Below, piece after piece: positions 50,813-62,180 of a stretch of DNA of 64,000 nucleotides. Origin of the DNA: Anthoceros angustus (lineage: Eukaryota; Streptophyta; Anthocerotopsida; Anthocerotales; Anthocerotaceae); contig MU008166.1 in assembly GCA_010909165.1 (NCBI GenBank), forward strand, positions 62,001-126,000. Reading direction: 5' to 3'. Position numbers and translations under genes: made by a program. The notes beneath the pieces were generated by a model. The model saw only the letters and a list, made by a program, of their open reading frames with translations. It was not told the origin of the DNA and did no database searches. Numbering within the stretch: position 1 is the first letter of the stretch; every line of letters begins with the position of its first letter.

Positions 50813-51164
50813 ATCCCGTTTCGCAATAATCAATTCATCCCTCAAATACCTCACCTGCTCTATAAAATTCATCTTCCGGCGCTTATCGGACATAGTATTA
50901 TGGTCCGTGGCGAGGACTCGCATCTCTTGTACGTTGAGACCACAGTACACATGAGCCTCCACATATTGAAACCGCTTCTTCAAGAGATATCCGCAAGATC
51001 CCGTTTCGCAATAATCAATTCATCCCTCAAATACCTCACCTGCTCTATAAAATTCATCTTCCGGCGCTTATCGGACATAGTATTATGGTCCGTGGCGAGG
51101 ACTCGCATCTCTGTACGTTGAGACCACAGTACACATGAGCCTCCACATATTGAAACCGCTTCTT
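50813..51164. repeat. Near-exact tandem duplication of about 167 bp
   Basis: 50813-50980 and 50998-51164 differ by one base loss (cttgtacg versus ctgtacg). The 17 bases after copy 1 (caagagatatccgcaag) look like a corrupted form of what follows copy 2 (ggagagatgtctgcaag). Removing one copy joins the ParB frame. Confidence 0.9.
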
Positions 51165-51728
51165 GCCCGGAGAGATGTCTGCAAGATGCTTCATTGCCGC
51201 ATAAGTGTGGTTTCCTCCAAGTACTCCCATGACATATTTTTTGGCCCTGAATCTCTGCCAGTCTAGCTTTTCCATGTCATCACACTCCGCAGGATCAATC
51301 ATACATAATAAAGGCAAAACGCCTTCTTCAATCCTCCCTTTTGATATAACACGCGCCAATAATTAGCCCATGCTTCATCAACCCTGCGTATCTGTGCATC
51401 TGGTGTAAGGTATGATGCCGGTCGAAGGTTCTCTAATTTCACCAGGACTGTTTCCAATACCACTTTCTTCGCATATGCTGCTTCTCTGACCCGTGTCAGG
51501 GGGTCTTCAACCTGATAGCCTCCGCAATCCTCTCCTGATCTGTTGTAACATGAACAGTGGGAATCTCACCCACATTTTCCACCCTCTGCAGTTTGTCCCT
51601 TCCTCTTTGCTTTTGCCTTAGGAGGGTCCTCGCCGTCATTCCTTCTTCTCCCATCTCCTTCAAAAACGACACCTGCCTTCCTTTTCCCCTTCGTCCCTAC
51701 CGCCTCCCAGCCTTGGTTAGCATGAGAG

Positions 51729-51872
51729 GGCGCCGCCGGCGCCTCGCCTCCTCATGCGGAGCCGTGAGGGCGCCCGCCGGGCGCCCGCCGGCGCCAGTCC
51801 CTCTCCAACTTCCAAAACCGCGGGTCGGTCGGGCCTGACTGGCGTGGGGCGCCGGCCGGCTGGCCGGCGCCC
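51729..51872. repeat. Palindrome mini-element, cluster 2 (inverse orientation)
   Basis: Palindromes at 51729-51743, 51768-51795 and 51847-51872, spacers about 25 and 50 bp. The complement of this cluster matches cluster 1 in order: long palindrome, ccacgccag, second palindrome, ctca-c-c, gcatga, third palindrome. So the two are inverted copies of one element. Confidence 0.7.
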
Positions 51873-53151
51873 CTCTACCTCGTCGAGCCCAGTCTGCAAC
51901 CCCCGGGGGGTTTCATAGGGCATGAAAACCCCCGCATCCATGTCCTCCTGCTGCGCATCTGAATGCTCTTCATCGAGTGTCCGAGGACATCAGGTATCGG
52001 GCCATAGTCTTCATCCTCCGGGCCAAACTCAGTACCCTCCTCGTTCTCACTGTCCTTCTCTTCCTCCTCATCCCGCACCTCGGCTCTGCGCGCTACGTGA
52101 CCTCCTGGCCGCATTTAATCGCTTGGGTGATTTCCGCACACAACGTCCTTATGAATGCATTCCCCATCACAGATCCCTGCACAATGAACAACGCTCACTG
52201 TTAAAGGCCAGAGACAGGCGGAAAGCATAAAAAACGAAATAGGGTAAGGTTTGCGAATACCGATTGCTCCCACCTCAGCATTCTAAATCAAAAGAAAGGT
52301 TCGCATTTCTTGATAACAAGGTTGTTGAACCTGATCTCGAAAGCTCTGTACAGCTCGGGACCGTGGGGCACCGCATCGAATTCTTGAGGCCTTGTAATGC
52401 ACAGTAACTGTGCTACTGGATCCCCATTTGACATGTCCAATGTTGCCCACACTAGCCATCCTGCCCTTGCTCGTTGATTTGGCAGTGCATCCTTGTAACC
52501 CATAATCCACAGCTTGTACAAAGGCGTCCAAAACATACTCTCGTCTTCTGGTTCAGGATCCTGAACAACCATCCAATCCTTGTCCAGGATCTTCACTGCA
52601 TCCATCTGTGCTCCAAGGCCGAATGTAAACTCTCCTCGGTCAGAGGGGATGGAATAGGAGCCACCTCTTCCCACCCTTTCCCTTTCTCCATGGCCTCCTC
52701 GATTTTGTTGTGCTTTGCCTCGCCAACCCAGCCTCGACTGAGTGCCCTCCTCATGGAAGCCCGCTCCCATGGCATGTCCTCCCAAGACAGAGGTCTTCCT
52801 CGCAAATCTCCAGATGCGCCTTCTCGCCAACGGCCTTTGCTTTCCGCCGCTGCTCCGTGACAGCTCGGGGATCCGCCCGGCCGCTCGATCCTTCTTGCTT
52901 CTTCTTCCCATCGCCATCACCTGCACTTCAATACTAGCCACTTCAGAGGGCCCTTCCTTCTCTGCTAATTAGCGTCCGCAATTCTACCACAAAGACGTCA
53001 ATTCGTGCACAAAGCAGTGGAAACCTGGAAATGGAGAGAACCCTGAGAAGCTCTGAGAAGTTTGAAGGATCGTGTGGCAGCACATGATGGTGGAAAGAGG
53101 AGAGGAGAGGAGAGGAGGCAAGTGTAACTCTCTCTCATTGAGATGAGGCTT

Positions 53152-53171
53152 GGAGGGTATTTATACCCTCC
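53152..53171 (-). promoter_or_regulatory. TATA box inside an inverted repeat
   Basis: ggagggtat-tt-ataccctcc: 9-bp arms around a TATAAATA read on the minus strand (53158-53165), about 240 bp upstream of the ParB-methyltransferase ATG and followed by a CT-rich leader (ctcctctcctctcctctcct). Upstream, agaagc words repeat (53180-53222) in a roughly 22-bp tandem pair. Could be the gene promoter or part of an LTR. Confidence 0.5.
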
Positions 53172-53893
53172 AATATTCCCTAGAAGCTCCACAAGAAGCC
53201 CCTAGAAGGAGCACAAGAAGCTTCGTAATTAGCTTAAGCTAAACTAATGATACTTAACGACACCTAACTTAGACTAAGTGTATTAGTCTAAGTACATTGG
53301 GCTTTAATACCCTTACAAAGTTCGTGCTCCCCTCGCCCAATTTGACCGCTCAGCCGCAATCTAGGGGTTCGTGATGGCGCTGCTCCAAGTCTCCTCCGAG
53401 GCGACTCACACCGCTCCCTCTTGCACAAAAAGCTCGCCAATTGCTCGCCGCTTGAGTGACCACTGGTTGCGCTCCACTCCGGTTTTGTTTGGCCCTGAAA
53501 CCTTGCTATCTCAAACGCCTCGTCGTACCCCGTTCAGATTTCCACTGCTTAAGCGCTTACATTTAGGGTTTACCGGTTACTCCTACTAACCAATGGGTTC
53601 GAACCCCGGTAGGAACATTATTAACACCGCCATCTTGTACATACAGCTTAACGTCTACCACTTTCTCCTATTGCGTTTGGGTTTATTTTAATCACCAAAC
53701 ATAATGACTTTCCCACTTGCCCTCGCACCGCAAAACATTAGGAACTTAACGACGTTTTCATGAAGAATGGTTTTATATGGTCGGTGACTGTAATGCCGGA
53801 AACGGCCTCCATGGAAGGCTAATACGTTCCAACCTATCTACTGTTGAAAGGAACCTTGCCTTCTTTCATTCCCTCCACCGCCGTCCAACCTCG
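53172..53893. other. Spacer, no gene recognised
   Basis: About 0.7 kb. Includes a short hairpin tcctac...gtagga around gggttcgaacccc at 53581-53614; otherwise no feature. Confidence 0.35.
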
Positions 53894-56800
53894 GAAGACG
53901 CCCAACAAAATGCTTTGTGCCACTCACTGCATAGATGTGGGCTATGGACTTCCCTTGGGGGTTAGGAAATAAGTTGGGTTTTGTTTTTTTCGTAGGTCCG
54001 AAGTGTAAAATAAGGCGGAAAAGGAGGAATAAGCACGGACGGCACTCGGACCGGTTCGGAGTGCACTGACCGGAGTAGGTAACGGACCTTGCCACTACGA
54101 AGAACCTCGGACCGCCGCACGTATCGGATAAGTCCGGACCCCACTCCGGGTCAAAACAGGATAAGTACGCCAGGGAAAGTAACTTAGAAGTTGGTGCGTG
54201 AGTTAGACAGAGCGGCGCCACGTGGACGGCCCTGAATGGAAGACGGGCATGCAGCAGCAGACCGAGCTGCGCAAGAGGTGTATATTCACGCCCGCTGCAT
54301 CGCGATGCCAGAAGGCTGCAGGGTAGGCGGAAGCGTAAGGCGAGAGTAAGCCATGCAGGCTCCTGACAGTTACGGACAGCAAAGAGCCACCCCTCCGCGC
54401 GACGGTTACTTCCGACGGCGAGAGGCAAGGCGGAGGTCATTCTCCCAACTCCGATCTTCGCCGCTCGCCGACACCCTCTCGCTGTCTTTTGATCGCCTGC
54501 ACCTTCCGCACTCGCTGAGGAAGCAATTGACGCCGCGCCAAGGAGCGGACGATCATGGGAGCCTCACACTCCAACGGGATGTAAGGAGCGGAAGATGGGA
54601 CCCAAGAAAGCGGGCGGAGGTCCGGGCCATGGAACTTGGTGGAGCGCAACATTGTCACCCGCGCTATCCTGACTTCGGGCCGTGGGCCGGAGGAGGCGGG
54701 GAGTTGGTCGAGGAGTGGCACTGGACGCTTTCCAGTCAGTTCGACATTTGACAAGTGTCACCCTAGTCCGGAGTACGCTGAAGATGTTGGCCAGCCAACA
54801 AGGAGGTTCGTGGAGGTCCCGAGGCGTGTACAACCGCCCAATGGAAGAAATTGGGGCGAGTCCTAACCCCTCAAGGCCGAGGGAAGATAGAGGCGGCAAA
54901 GGCCGCCCATCGCCGAACGCAACGAACAACCAACGGCCGGTTGATGCCTGAGTTGCTGCAGTGAGGGGGCAAAGGCCGTGATAATTGTCCATCGAACATG
55001 CTCACCAAGGTAGATCACCTGGTGACAATCCGGTGTTCCCGCATGCGCCGCAGAGAGGAAGGCGGCGATCGGAAGGATCATCTTCGCCAGATCAATCGTG
55101 AAGCTCACAAGCCGAGGTGTGAGAAGCCTCCTCCGCCGCGCTATCGCTGCTCTAATTCATGTGGGGCACGCGAACCTCAAGGAGGGAGAAGAGGAGCGCC
55201 AGAGGAAGGGACCGCCGCCCACCGAGGCGTAAGGAAGAACCCAGAGGTGGAAGCCTGTCCCGAGTAAGAGAGCGCGGAGGAAGACGATCGGGAGGGAATC
55301 CTGCATTCCATACGCTTGAGCGGACTCCCTCGCCACCAAGGGAAGTGTGGAGGACATCCCCATCCCCAAGGAGGCGGAAGACGCCCAACAAAATGCTTTG
55401 TGCCACTCACGCATAGATGTGGGCTATGGACTTCCCTTGGGGGTTAGGAAATAAGTTGGGTTTTGTTTTTTCAGAGGTCCGTGTAAAATAAGGCGAAAAG
55501 GAGGAATAAGCACGGACGGCACTCGGACCGCCGCCCAAGGAGGCGGAAGACGCCCAACAAAATGCTTTGTGCCACTCACGCATAGATGTGGGCTATGGAC
55601 TTCCCTTGGGGGTTAGGAAATAAGTTGGGTTTTGTTTTTTCAGAGGTCAAGTGTAAAATAAGGCGAAGGAGGAATAAGCACGACGCACGGACGGTTCGGA
55701 GTGCACTCCGGACTCCGGAGTAGGTAACGGACCTTGAGCCCACTCGAGGACCTCCTGACCACGCACCGAGTCGGATAAGTCCGGACCCCACCCGGTCAAA
55801 ACAGGATAAGTACGCCAGGAAAGTAACTTAGAAGTTGGTCGTGAGTTAGACAGCGGCGCCACGTGGACGGCCCGAATGGAAGACGGCATGCAGCGACTGT
55901 AGCATTGCCGTGGGCCGCAGGCAGATATTCACGCCCGCATCGCGCATGAGGCGTGCAGTAGGCGGAAGCGTAAGGCGAGAGTAAGCCATGCAGCCCTCGA
56001 TAGTTACGGACAAAGAAGAGCCACCCCTCCGCGCGATTGCCACCGGCGAGGCAAGGCGAGGTCATTCTCCCAAGTAACTTCGCGATCTTCGCCGCTCGCC
56101 GACACCCGGCGTTGTCTTTTGATCGCCTGCACCTTCAGCACTCGACAGGAGGAAGCAATTGACGCCGCGCCAAGGAGCGGACGATCATGAGCCTCACACT
56201 CCAACAGGGATGTAAGGAGGAAGATGGGACCCAAGAAAGCGGGCGGAGGTCATTCTTCCAAACAACTTCGCCGATTCTCGCGCCTCGACACCCGGCCTCT
56301 GGCGTTGTCTTTTGATCGCCCCAGCATCCTTAGGCAGCCTCGACTTGGCGGAGGAAGCAATTGACGCCGCGCCAAGGAGCGGAAGATGGTGCCACCCGCC
56401 AACGGGATGTAAGGAGCGGAAGATGGGACCCAAGAAAGCGGAGGCGGGCGTAGCGGCGCTTGGTGGAGCGCAACATTGTCACCGCGCTATCCGGACTTCG
56501 GGCCGTGGGCCGGAGGAGGCGGGGAGTTGGTCGAGGAGTGGCACTGGACGCTTCCAGTCAGTTCGACATTTGATGGTCACCCTAGTCCGGAGTACGCTGA
56601 AGATGTTGGCAGCAGCCAACAAGGAGGTTCGTGGAGGTCCCGAGGCGTGTACAACCGCCCAATGGAGGAAATTGGGGCGAGTCCTAACCCCTCAAGGCCG
56701 AGGGAAGATAGAGGCGGCAAAGGCCGCCCATCGAAGCTGTGGACGCAACGAACAACCAACGCCGGTTGATGTCTGGAGTTGCCGACAGAGTGCGAGCAAA

Positions 56801-59800
56801 GGCCGTGATAATTGTCCATCGAACATGCTCACCAAGGTAGATCACCTTGGTGACACACTGGTGTTCCCGCATGCGCCGCAGAGGAAGGCGGCGATCGGGA
56901 AGGATCATCTTCGCCAGATCAATCGTGAAGCTCAAGCCGAGGTGTGAGAAGCCTCCGCCGACGCTATCGCTCTTAATTCATGTGGGCACGCGAACCTCCC
57001 AAGGAGGGAAGAGAGACCCCAAGGGACCGCCCCCACCGAGGCGTAAGGAAGAACCTAGAGGTGGAAGCCCGTCCCGAGCAAGAGAGCGGGAGGAAGACGA
57101 TCGGGAGGGAATCCTGCATTCCATACGCTTGAGCGGACTCCCTCGCCACCAAGGGAAGTGTGGAGGACATCCGCTTCCTCCTCCGTGCCCCACCGAGCAA
57201 AGGCAAGCAGGAGGCGGCCATGGGAGCCGGCCGCCCGACAGCACCGGCCACGACGGCACTGATGAGCCCCGACTGGACCCGAAGAGGCGGAAGATGGTGC
57301 CACCCGCCAACGCAGACTGACGGCGCCTGGTGCCTCGCCAACGGAGTGGCAAGAAGTCAAGAGGCGTGAGAAGGAAAGGGACGCCGCCCAAGGAGCGGGA
57401 GGCCACGCAGCCCCACCCGAGCCGGCCCTGCCTCCGACGGGAGAGGCAAGAGGGTCCCTCAACCCCTCACCCCTCCGAGCCCTGTGGAGAAAGAGGGCGA
57501 ACAAGGAATTGGCCAAGAGGGCCAAAGAAGGTGAGGCTCCTGACTGTGGACCTAAGGGTCTGATTAGGTCCGAGAGCCCACCGACTCGCCCGGATCATGG
57601 TATGGAGGTCCTCGGATCGAGATGCCCGCCCACAACGGACTTGGGGGCCTCACTGGCGCGTGGAAGAGACACGGGTCCTGCCACCATGGACGATGCCTGG
57701 GGTCTCGCGGCCGAGAAGACCTGTGGAGGTGGAAGCCAAGGAGGCGATGGTGCCCTCCAGAGCAGATGGAGGCGCCCAGAGGCGAGGAGGAAGGCAAGCC
57801 TCGGCCGCATCGAGGAGGGAAGCGCCGGAGGCGAAGGGAAGTCCGTCCATTCGACAGATCGACTAAGTTTCTTCAGGAGCAGGTCGGGTGTGGAGGCCCA
57901 AGCACGGGCCGAGGATCTCGCCAACTAAGGAGGAGGCGCAGCAGAGGCGAGAGGCTCGCGACCGGCCGCCCAACATGACGCCGAGGCTCACCAAGGCCAT
58001 GAAGCGGAAGCCACCAAGGTCGACCGGATCACTATCGACGATCGAACCGGTGGAGGGAGACGGTAGCCGCGCCAACCTCAAGGCCGAGCAAAGCGGCTGA
58101 GCAAGCACGGCCGAGCCGTGAGGAGGCGCTGGAGGTCAAGACCGGGAGATCGGGGACCTCAGCAGGAGGTAGAAGGGCGCGCAGGAGCCGGAGGACAAGA
58201 AGGATTTTGAGCCGCAACTCCAAGACGGAAAGCAGGGGTTCTCAACGAGAGAATCCAAGACTTCGAGGAGATAGAGCCTCACGCTTGAAGACGGAGGAGA
58301 ATAGGCGACTGCAAGGAGTTTGACGCGAGGCCGCAGCAGGAGGTGGAAGCCCGCCCGTCCGAGCAAGAGAGCGCGGAGGAAGACGATCGGGAGGGAATCC
58401 TGCATTCCATACGCTTGAGCGGACTCCCTCGCCACCAAGGGAAGTGTGGAGGACATCCCCGCTTCCTCCTCCTGGTGCCCCACCGAGCAAGCAGGAGGCG
58501 GCTCAGATGGAGCCGCCCGGCCCGACAGCCACCCACGACGGCACTGATGAGCCCCGACGACTGGGGTCAGAAGAGGCGGAAGATGGTGCCACCCGCCAAC
58601 GCAACACCTGACGGCGCCTGCGCCCTGCCCCCGCCAACGGAGTGGCAAGAAGTCAAGAGGCGTGAGAAGGCGGAAAGGGACGCCGCCCAAGGAGCGGAGG
58701 CCACCGGCACACCCGAGCCGGGTCCTGCCTCCGACGGGAGAGGCAAGAGGGTCAGCCTCAACCCCTCACCCCTCCGAGCCCTGTGGAGAAAGAGGCGAAC
58801 AAGGAATTGGCCAAGAGGGCCAAAGAAGGTGAGGCTCCTGACTCAGACTGTGGACCTAAGGGTCCCGATTAGGTCCGGAGAGCCAGCCCGGACTCGCCTC
58901 CCGATCAGGGTATGGAGGTCCTCGGATCGAGATGCCCGCCCACAACGGACTTCTGGGGCCTCACTGGCGCGTGGAAGAGACACGGCGGTCCACCCATGGA
59001 TCAGATGCTCGGGGTCTCGCGGCCGAGAAGACCTGTGGAGGTGGAAGCCACAAGGAGGCGATGGTGCTCCTCCAGAGCAGATGGAGGCGCCCAGAGGCGA
59101 GGAGGAAGGAAGCCTCGGCCGCATCGAGGAGGGAAGCGCCGGAGGCGAGGGAAGTCCGTCCATTCGACAGATCGACTAAGTTTCTTCACCGGGTGAGCAC
59201 AAGGCATGGAGGCCCAAGCACGGCCGAGGATCTCGCCAACGGCGAGGGAGGCGCAGCAGAGGCGAGAGGGCTCTGACCGGCTACCCAACGTATCGAGGCT
59301 CACCAAGGCGCGGGGAAGCGGAAGCCACAAAGGTCGACCGGATCACTATCGACGGAACCGGTGGAGGGAGACGGCTGGGCAGCTGCCAACCTCAAGGCCG
59401 AGCAGCAGAAGGAGCAAGCACGGCCGAGCCGTGAGGAGGCGCTGAGGTCGCACCCGGGAGATCGGGGACCCTGTGGTGCAGGAGGTAGAAGGGCGCAGGA
59501 GCCGGAGGACAAGAAGGATTTTGAGCCGCAACTCCAAGACGACGGAAAGCAGCAGGGGTTCTCAACGAGAATCCAAGACTTCGAGCGGAGATAGAGCGCC
59601 CAGCCCGCTTGAAGACGGAGGAGAATAGGCGACGGCAAGGAGTTTGACGCGAGGTCAGCAGGAGGTGGAGGAAGCCGTGAGCCTGACGGGATACCGCCCG
59701 CCCGGAGAAGGAAGAGCGACCTCCGGAAAGGATAAACGGAGGGAAGAAAGCACTGGAGGAGAAGCACGCCCGTCCCACATGTGAAGTGAGGGGAGCTCAC

Positions 59801-61530
59801 CCATGGCCCGCAACCGCAGAGCCGGAACAACGACGGAGGAGGAGAACGTCGAGCAGCAGCGAAGGCTGCAGGAGGTGACGGAGGCCGCCTTGACGGCATC
59901 AAGGGAGTCCGCCCGCCTACAGTTGGTAAGCTTGGCCACGGAGACGGGCCAGCAGGCCGGACAACATGCCCAGCTGCCGGAGCACCTCTGGAGGAGGGAG
60001 TACCGGGTGCTCCGGGCTCATGTGGAGGAGGCGATTCAACAAGTCGATTCCGACTTCGCCTATTACCACGCAGAGCTCCTCAAGGCTTTGAGGTCCCGCG
60101 CCACCCCAGTGGAGGGCGACTGCAAGGGCTCAAGGAGGAGCAAGGGAGGAAGGACCCGGGACAGCACACACGGGGACCCTAGGAGCGCTGCTTGATGAGA
60201 AGCAGCGAGGGAGAGCAAGGGAGGAGCCGGAGGAAGGGTCACTACACCGGAGGTAAGCACTGCACCCCGCACGGAAGGAAGGGAGGAGGACCCGGGAGGC
60301 TGGAAGGGCGCAACCGCATTCGAACCAAGGAGGGCTCTGGATGAGCCCGTGATCACCCGTGAGGAGGCGAATCCAGAGTTGCGGACTTTGTCCGGACTGA
60401 GGAAAGGCCGGCTCTCAAGTCCGCCTCAAGGAAGTCCGGACTTAGAGATCCAGATTTAGTGACGAGACGACCCCGAGGTCCGACTGTGGGAAGGGTTGGG
60501 TCCAAGACCGACCCTGAGGCAAGTCCGACCCCGAGGTCCGAACTCCGTAAAAGGAGGCCGGACAGGGGACCGGACCCCAGGGGAAGACCGACCTAGAGGT
60601 CCGGACCGAGTCGACGGGATACCGCCCGCCCGAGAAGGAAGTAGCGACCTCCGGAAAGGATAAACGGAGGGAAGAAAGCACGAGGAGAAGCAACCGCCGT
60701 CCCACATGTGAAGTGAGGGGAGCTCACCCATGGCTGAACCGCAAGAGCCGAACAACGGAGGAGGAGAACGCCGAGCAGCCAAGGCCGCAGGAGGTGACGG
60801 AGGCCGCCTTGGCATCAAGGGAGTCCGCCGCCCGCTGGTAAGCTTAGCCACGGAGCCACAGGGGACAACATGCCCACCGCCGAGCACCTCCGGAGGAGGG
60901 AGTACCGGTGCTCCGGCTCATGTGGAGGAGGCGATTCAACAAGTCGATTCCGACTTGCCTACTACCACGCAGAGCTCCTCAAGGCTCTGAGGTCCCGCGC
61001 CACCCCAGGCGTGGAGGGCGACTGCAAGGGCTCAAGGAGGAGCAAGGAGGAAGGACCCGGGACAGCAGCCCACGGGACCCTAGGAGCGCCTGCTTGACGA
61101 CAGAAGCAGGAGGTGGAGGAGAGCCGGAGGAGCCGGAGAAGGGTCACTACACCGAGGTAAGCACTGCACTCGCACGGAAGGAAGGGAGGAGGACCCGGGA
61201 GGCCGTGGAAGGGGCGCAACCGCATTCGGGAACCAAGGAGGGCTCTGGATGAGCCCGTGATCACCCGTGAGGAGGCGTACAGTGAGTGGTTCGACTTTGT
61301 CCGGACTGAGGAAAGGCCGGCTCAAGTCCGGCCTCAAGGAAGTCCGACTTAGAGATCCAGATTTAGTGACGGACCGACTCGAGGTCCTGACCTGTGGGAA
61401 GGGTTGGGTCCGTAAGACCGGACCCCAGAGGCAAGTCCGGACCCCGAGGTCCGAACTCCAGAAAGAAGGCCGGACTCAGGGGACCGGACCCCAGAGGGAA
61501 GACCGGACCTAGAGGTCCGGACCCCGGAGT
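53894..61530. repeat. Staircase of partial duplications in a GC-rich retroelement-like block
   Basis: Three collinear duplications in series: block A 53894-55376 and 55544-57172 (offset about 1.65 kb); block B 57173-58330 and 58459-59650 (about 1.29 kb); block C 59685-60608 and 60613-61520 (about 0.93 kb). Extra partial copies lie at 55377-55543, 56160-56450 and 58347-58458. Anchors: gaagacgcccaacaaaatgc, atcctgcattccatacgctt, gtccgtccattcgacagatc, gacgggataccgcccg, gagcccgtgatcacccgtga. Copies differ mainly by losses of 1-6 bases. Predicted peptides are Arg/Glu/Gly-rich and charged (gag-like), but no reverse transcriptase, integrase, protease or zinc knuckle was recognised. Confidence 0.85.
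59803..60195 (+). CDS. Unrecognised charged ORF, 130 residues
   Basis: From ATG 59803 (MARNRRAGTTTEEENVEQQR) an Ala/Glu/Arg/Gln-rich, probably coiled-coil peptide (RLQEVTEAALTASRESARLQ) followed by EYRVLRAHVEEAIQQVDSDF. The second copy of this block (60730-61100) keeps the same words in broken frames, for example HVEEAIQQVDSDL. It resembles the coiled-coil part of retroelement gag-type proteins only in composition; function unknown. Confidence 0.3.
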   Translation: MARNRRAGTTTEEENVEQQRRLQEVTEAALTASRESARLQLVSLATETGQQAGQHAQLPEHLWRREYRVLRAHVEEAIQQVDSDFAYYHAELLKALRSRATPVEGDCKGSRRSKGGRTRDSTHGDPRSAA

Positions 61531-62180
61531 CGAGACGGGGTCCTGAGGTCCCGACTCAGGGAGTGGGGAGAGCCACCAATCACCCAGAGATCACTTGAGG
61601 GCCCAGGGGCCCGCCAGAGATAAGAGAGGAGGGGAGGAGGACTTAGCAGATCGCCACCGCCGCCACGGCGCACCGGCTGCACTGGGAGAGGAAGGGGTCT
61701 CCGCGATCATCCGATTGCGCCGCAATGCCGTGTCGCGGGCAAAGAAGGAATAGGGCCATCCCACCACCGACGCCAAGATAGGAGGAATAGGAGAATAGTA
61801 GGCGCCGATTAAGGCACCGAGCTGGCCTCACCTAATAGAGGTGTAATAAAGGCGCCGACCGCATAGTATAAGAGGGCCGAGGTGCCCGAGTAAATCATCT
61901 TCTTGGTGTTGATGCTGCTCGCGCACTGCGCCTTCTTGCTAACGTGAGTCCCGAGTCATCGAAAGGTGCACGATGCCCGAGAGATCGATCAAGGTCCCGT
62001 GACGACCCCAACGGTAGTGGTGTGGTGGAAGAGCGATCGGGACCCTTGTTCGTCTGTGAGCGCCCGGGGCCGAATCCGACCGAACGTGAGCCGGAGGAAC
62101 TCCGGAGGCGGCAGAGTCTGACGGAGAGACCCAAGAGCGAGGAGGTCCGGATGCACCACTGCTTTTCCCAAGGTTGATGA
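61531..62180 (+). other. LTR-like promoter region
   Basis: Non-coding GC-rich region with a TATA-like box tataagagg at 61867 followed within about 30 bp by cccgagtaaatcatcttctt, the layout of a retroelement U3-R boundary. No matching second LTR or TG...CA ends were identified, so the call is weak. Confidence 0.3.

Larger units (their letters stand above)
48802..52920 (-). pseudogene. ParB-like / DNA methyltransferase-like fusion gene, broken
   Basis: Read on the minus strand. N-terminal part from ATG 52920 (MAMGRRSKKDRAAGRIPE) to about 52288; an acidic stretch (51875-52114); a ParB/sulfiredoxin-like domain (about 51000-51360) with MGVLGGNHTYAAMKHL, VEAHVYCGLNVQEMRVLATD and HNTMSDKRRKMNF; a Lys-rich middle (50230-50860); then a methyltransferase-like domain (49180-50040) with LLVMDVPWGFD-like catalytic motif (around 49755, split by a frame change), FIIVMHGVEEAHTVREAM, FIWDKTN and a SAM-binding motif VIDACSSGGTT (about 49240-49275); and an acidic tail ending at 48802. 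Catalytic motif before SAM motif is the beta-class order. Known ParB-methyltransferase fusions are prokaryotic or phage; role here unknown. Broken by frameshifts (near 49745, 49276, 49222 and others), by a duplicated stretch (50813-50980 / 50998-51164) and by palindrome insertions. Some breaks may be sequence errors. Confidence 0.6.

Noticed and set aside
48802-52920. Bacterial contamination as source of the ParB-methyltransferase gene
   Set aside because: Not excluded, but a TATA box with CT-rich leader, long non-coding parts, and plant transposons on one side argue for a eukaryotic locus.
53581-53614. tRNA-like hairpin (tcctac...gtagga around gggttcgaacccc)
   Set aside because: Only acceptor-like and T-loop-like parts with about 8 bases between; no D or anticodon arm. 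Probably a chance hairpin or a very eroded relic.
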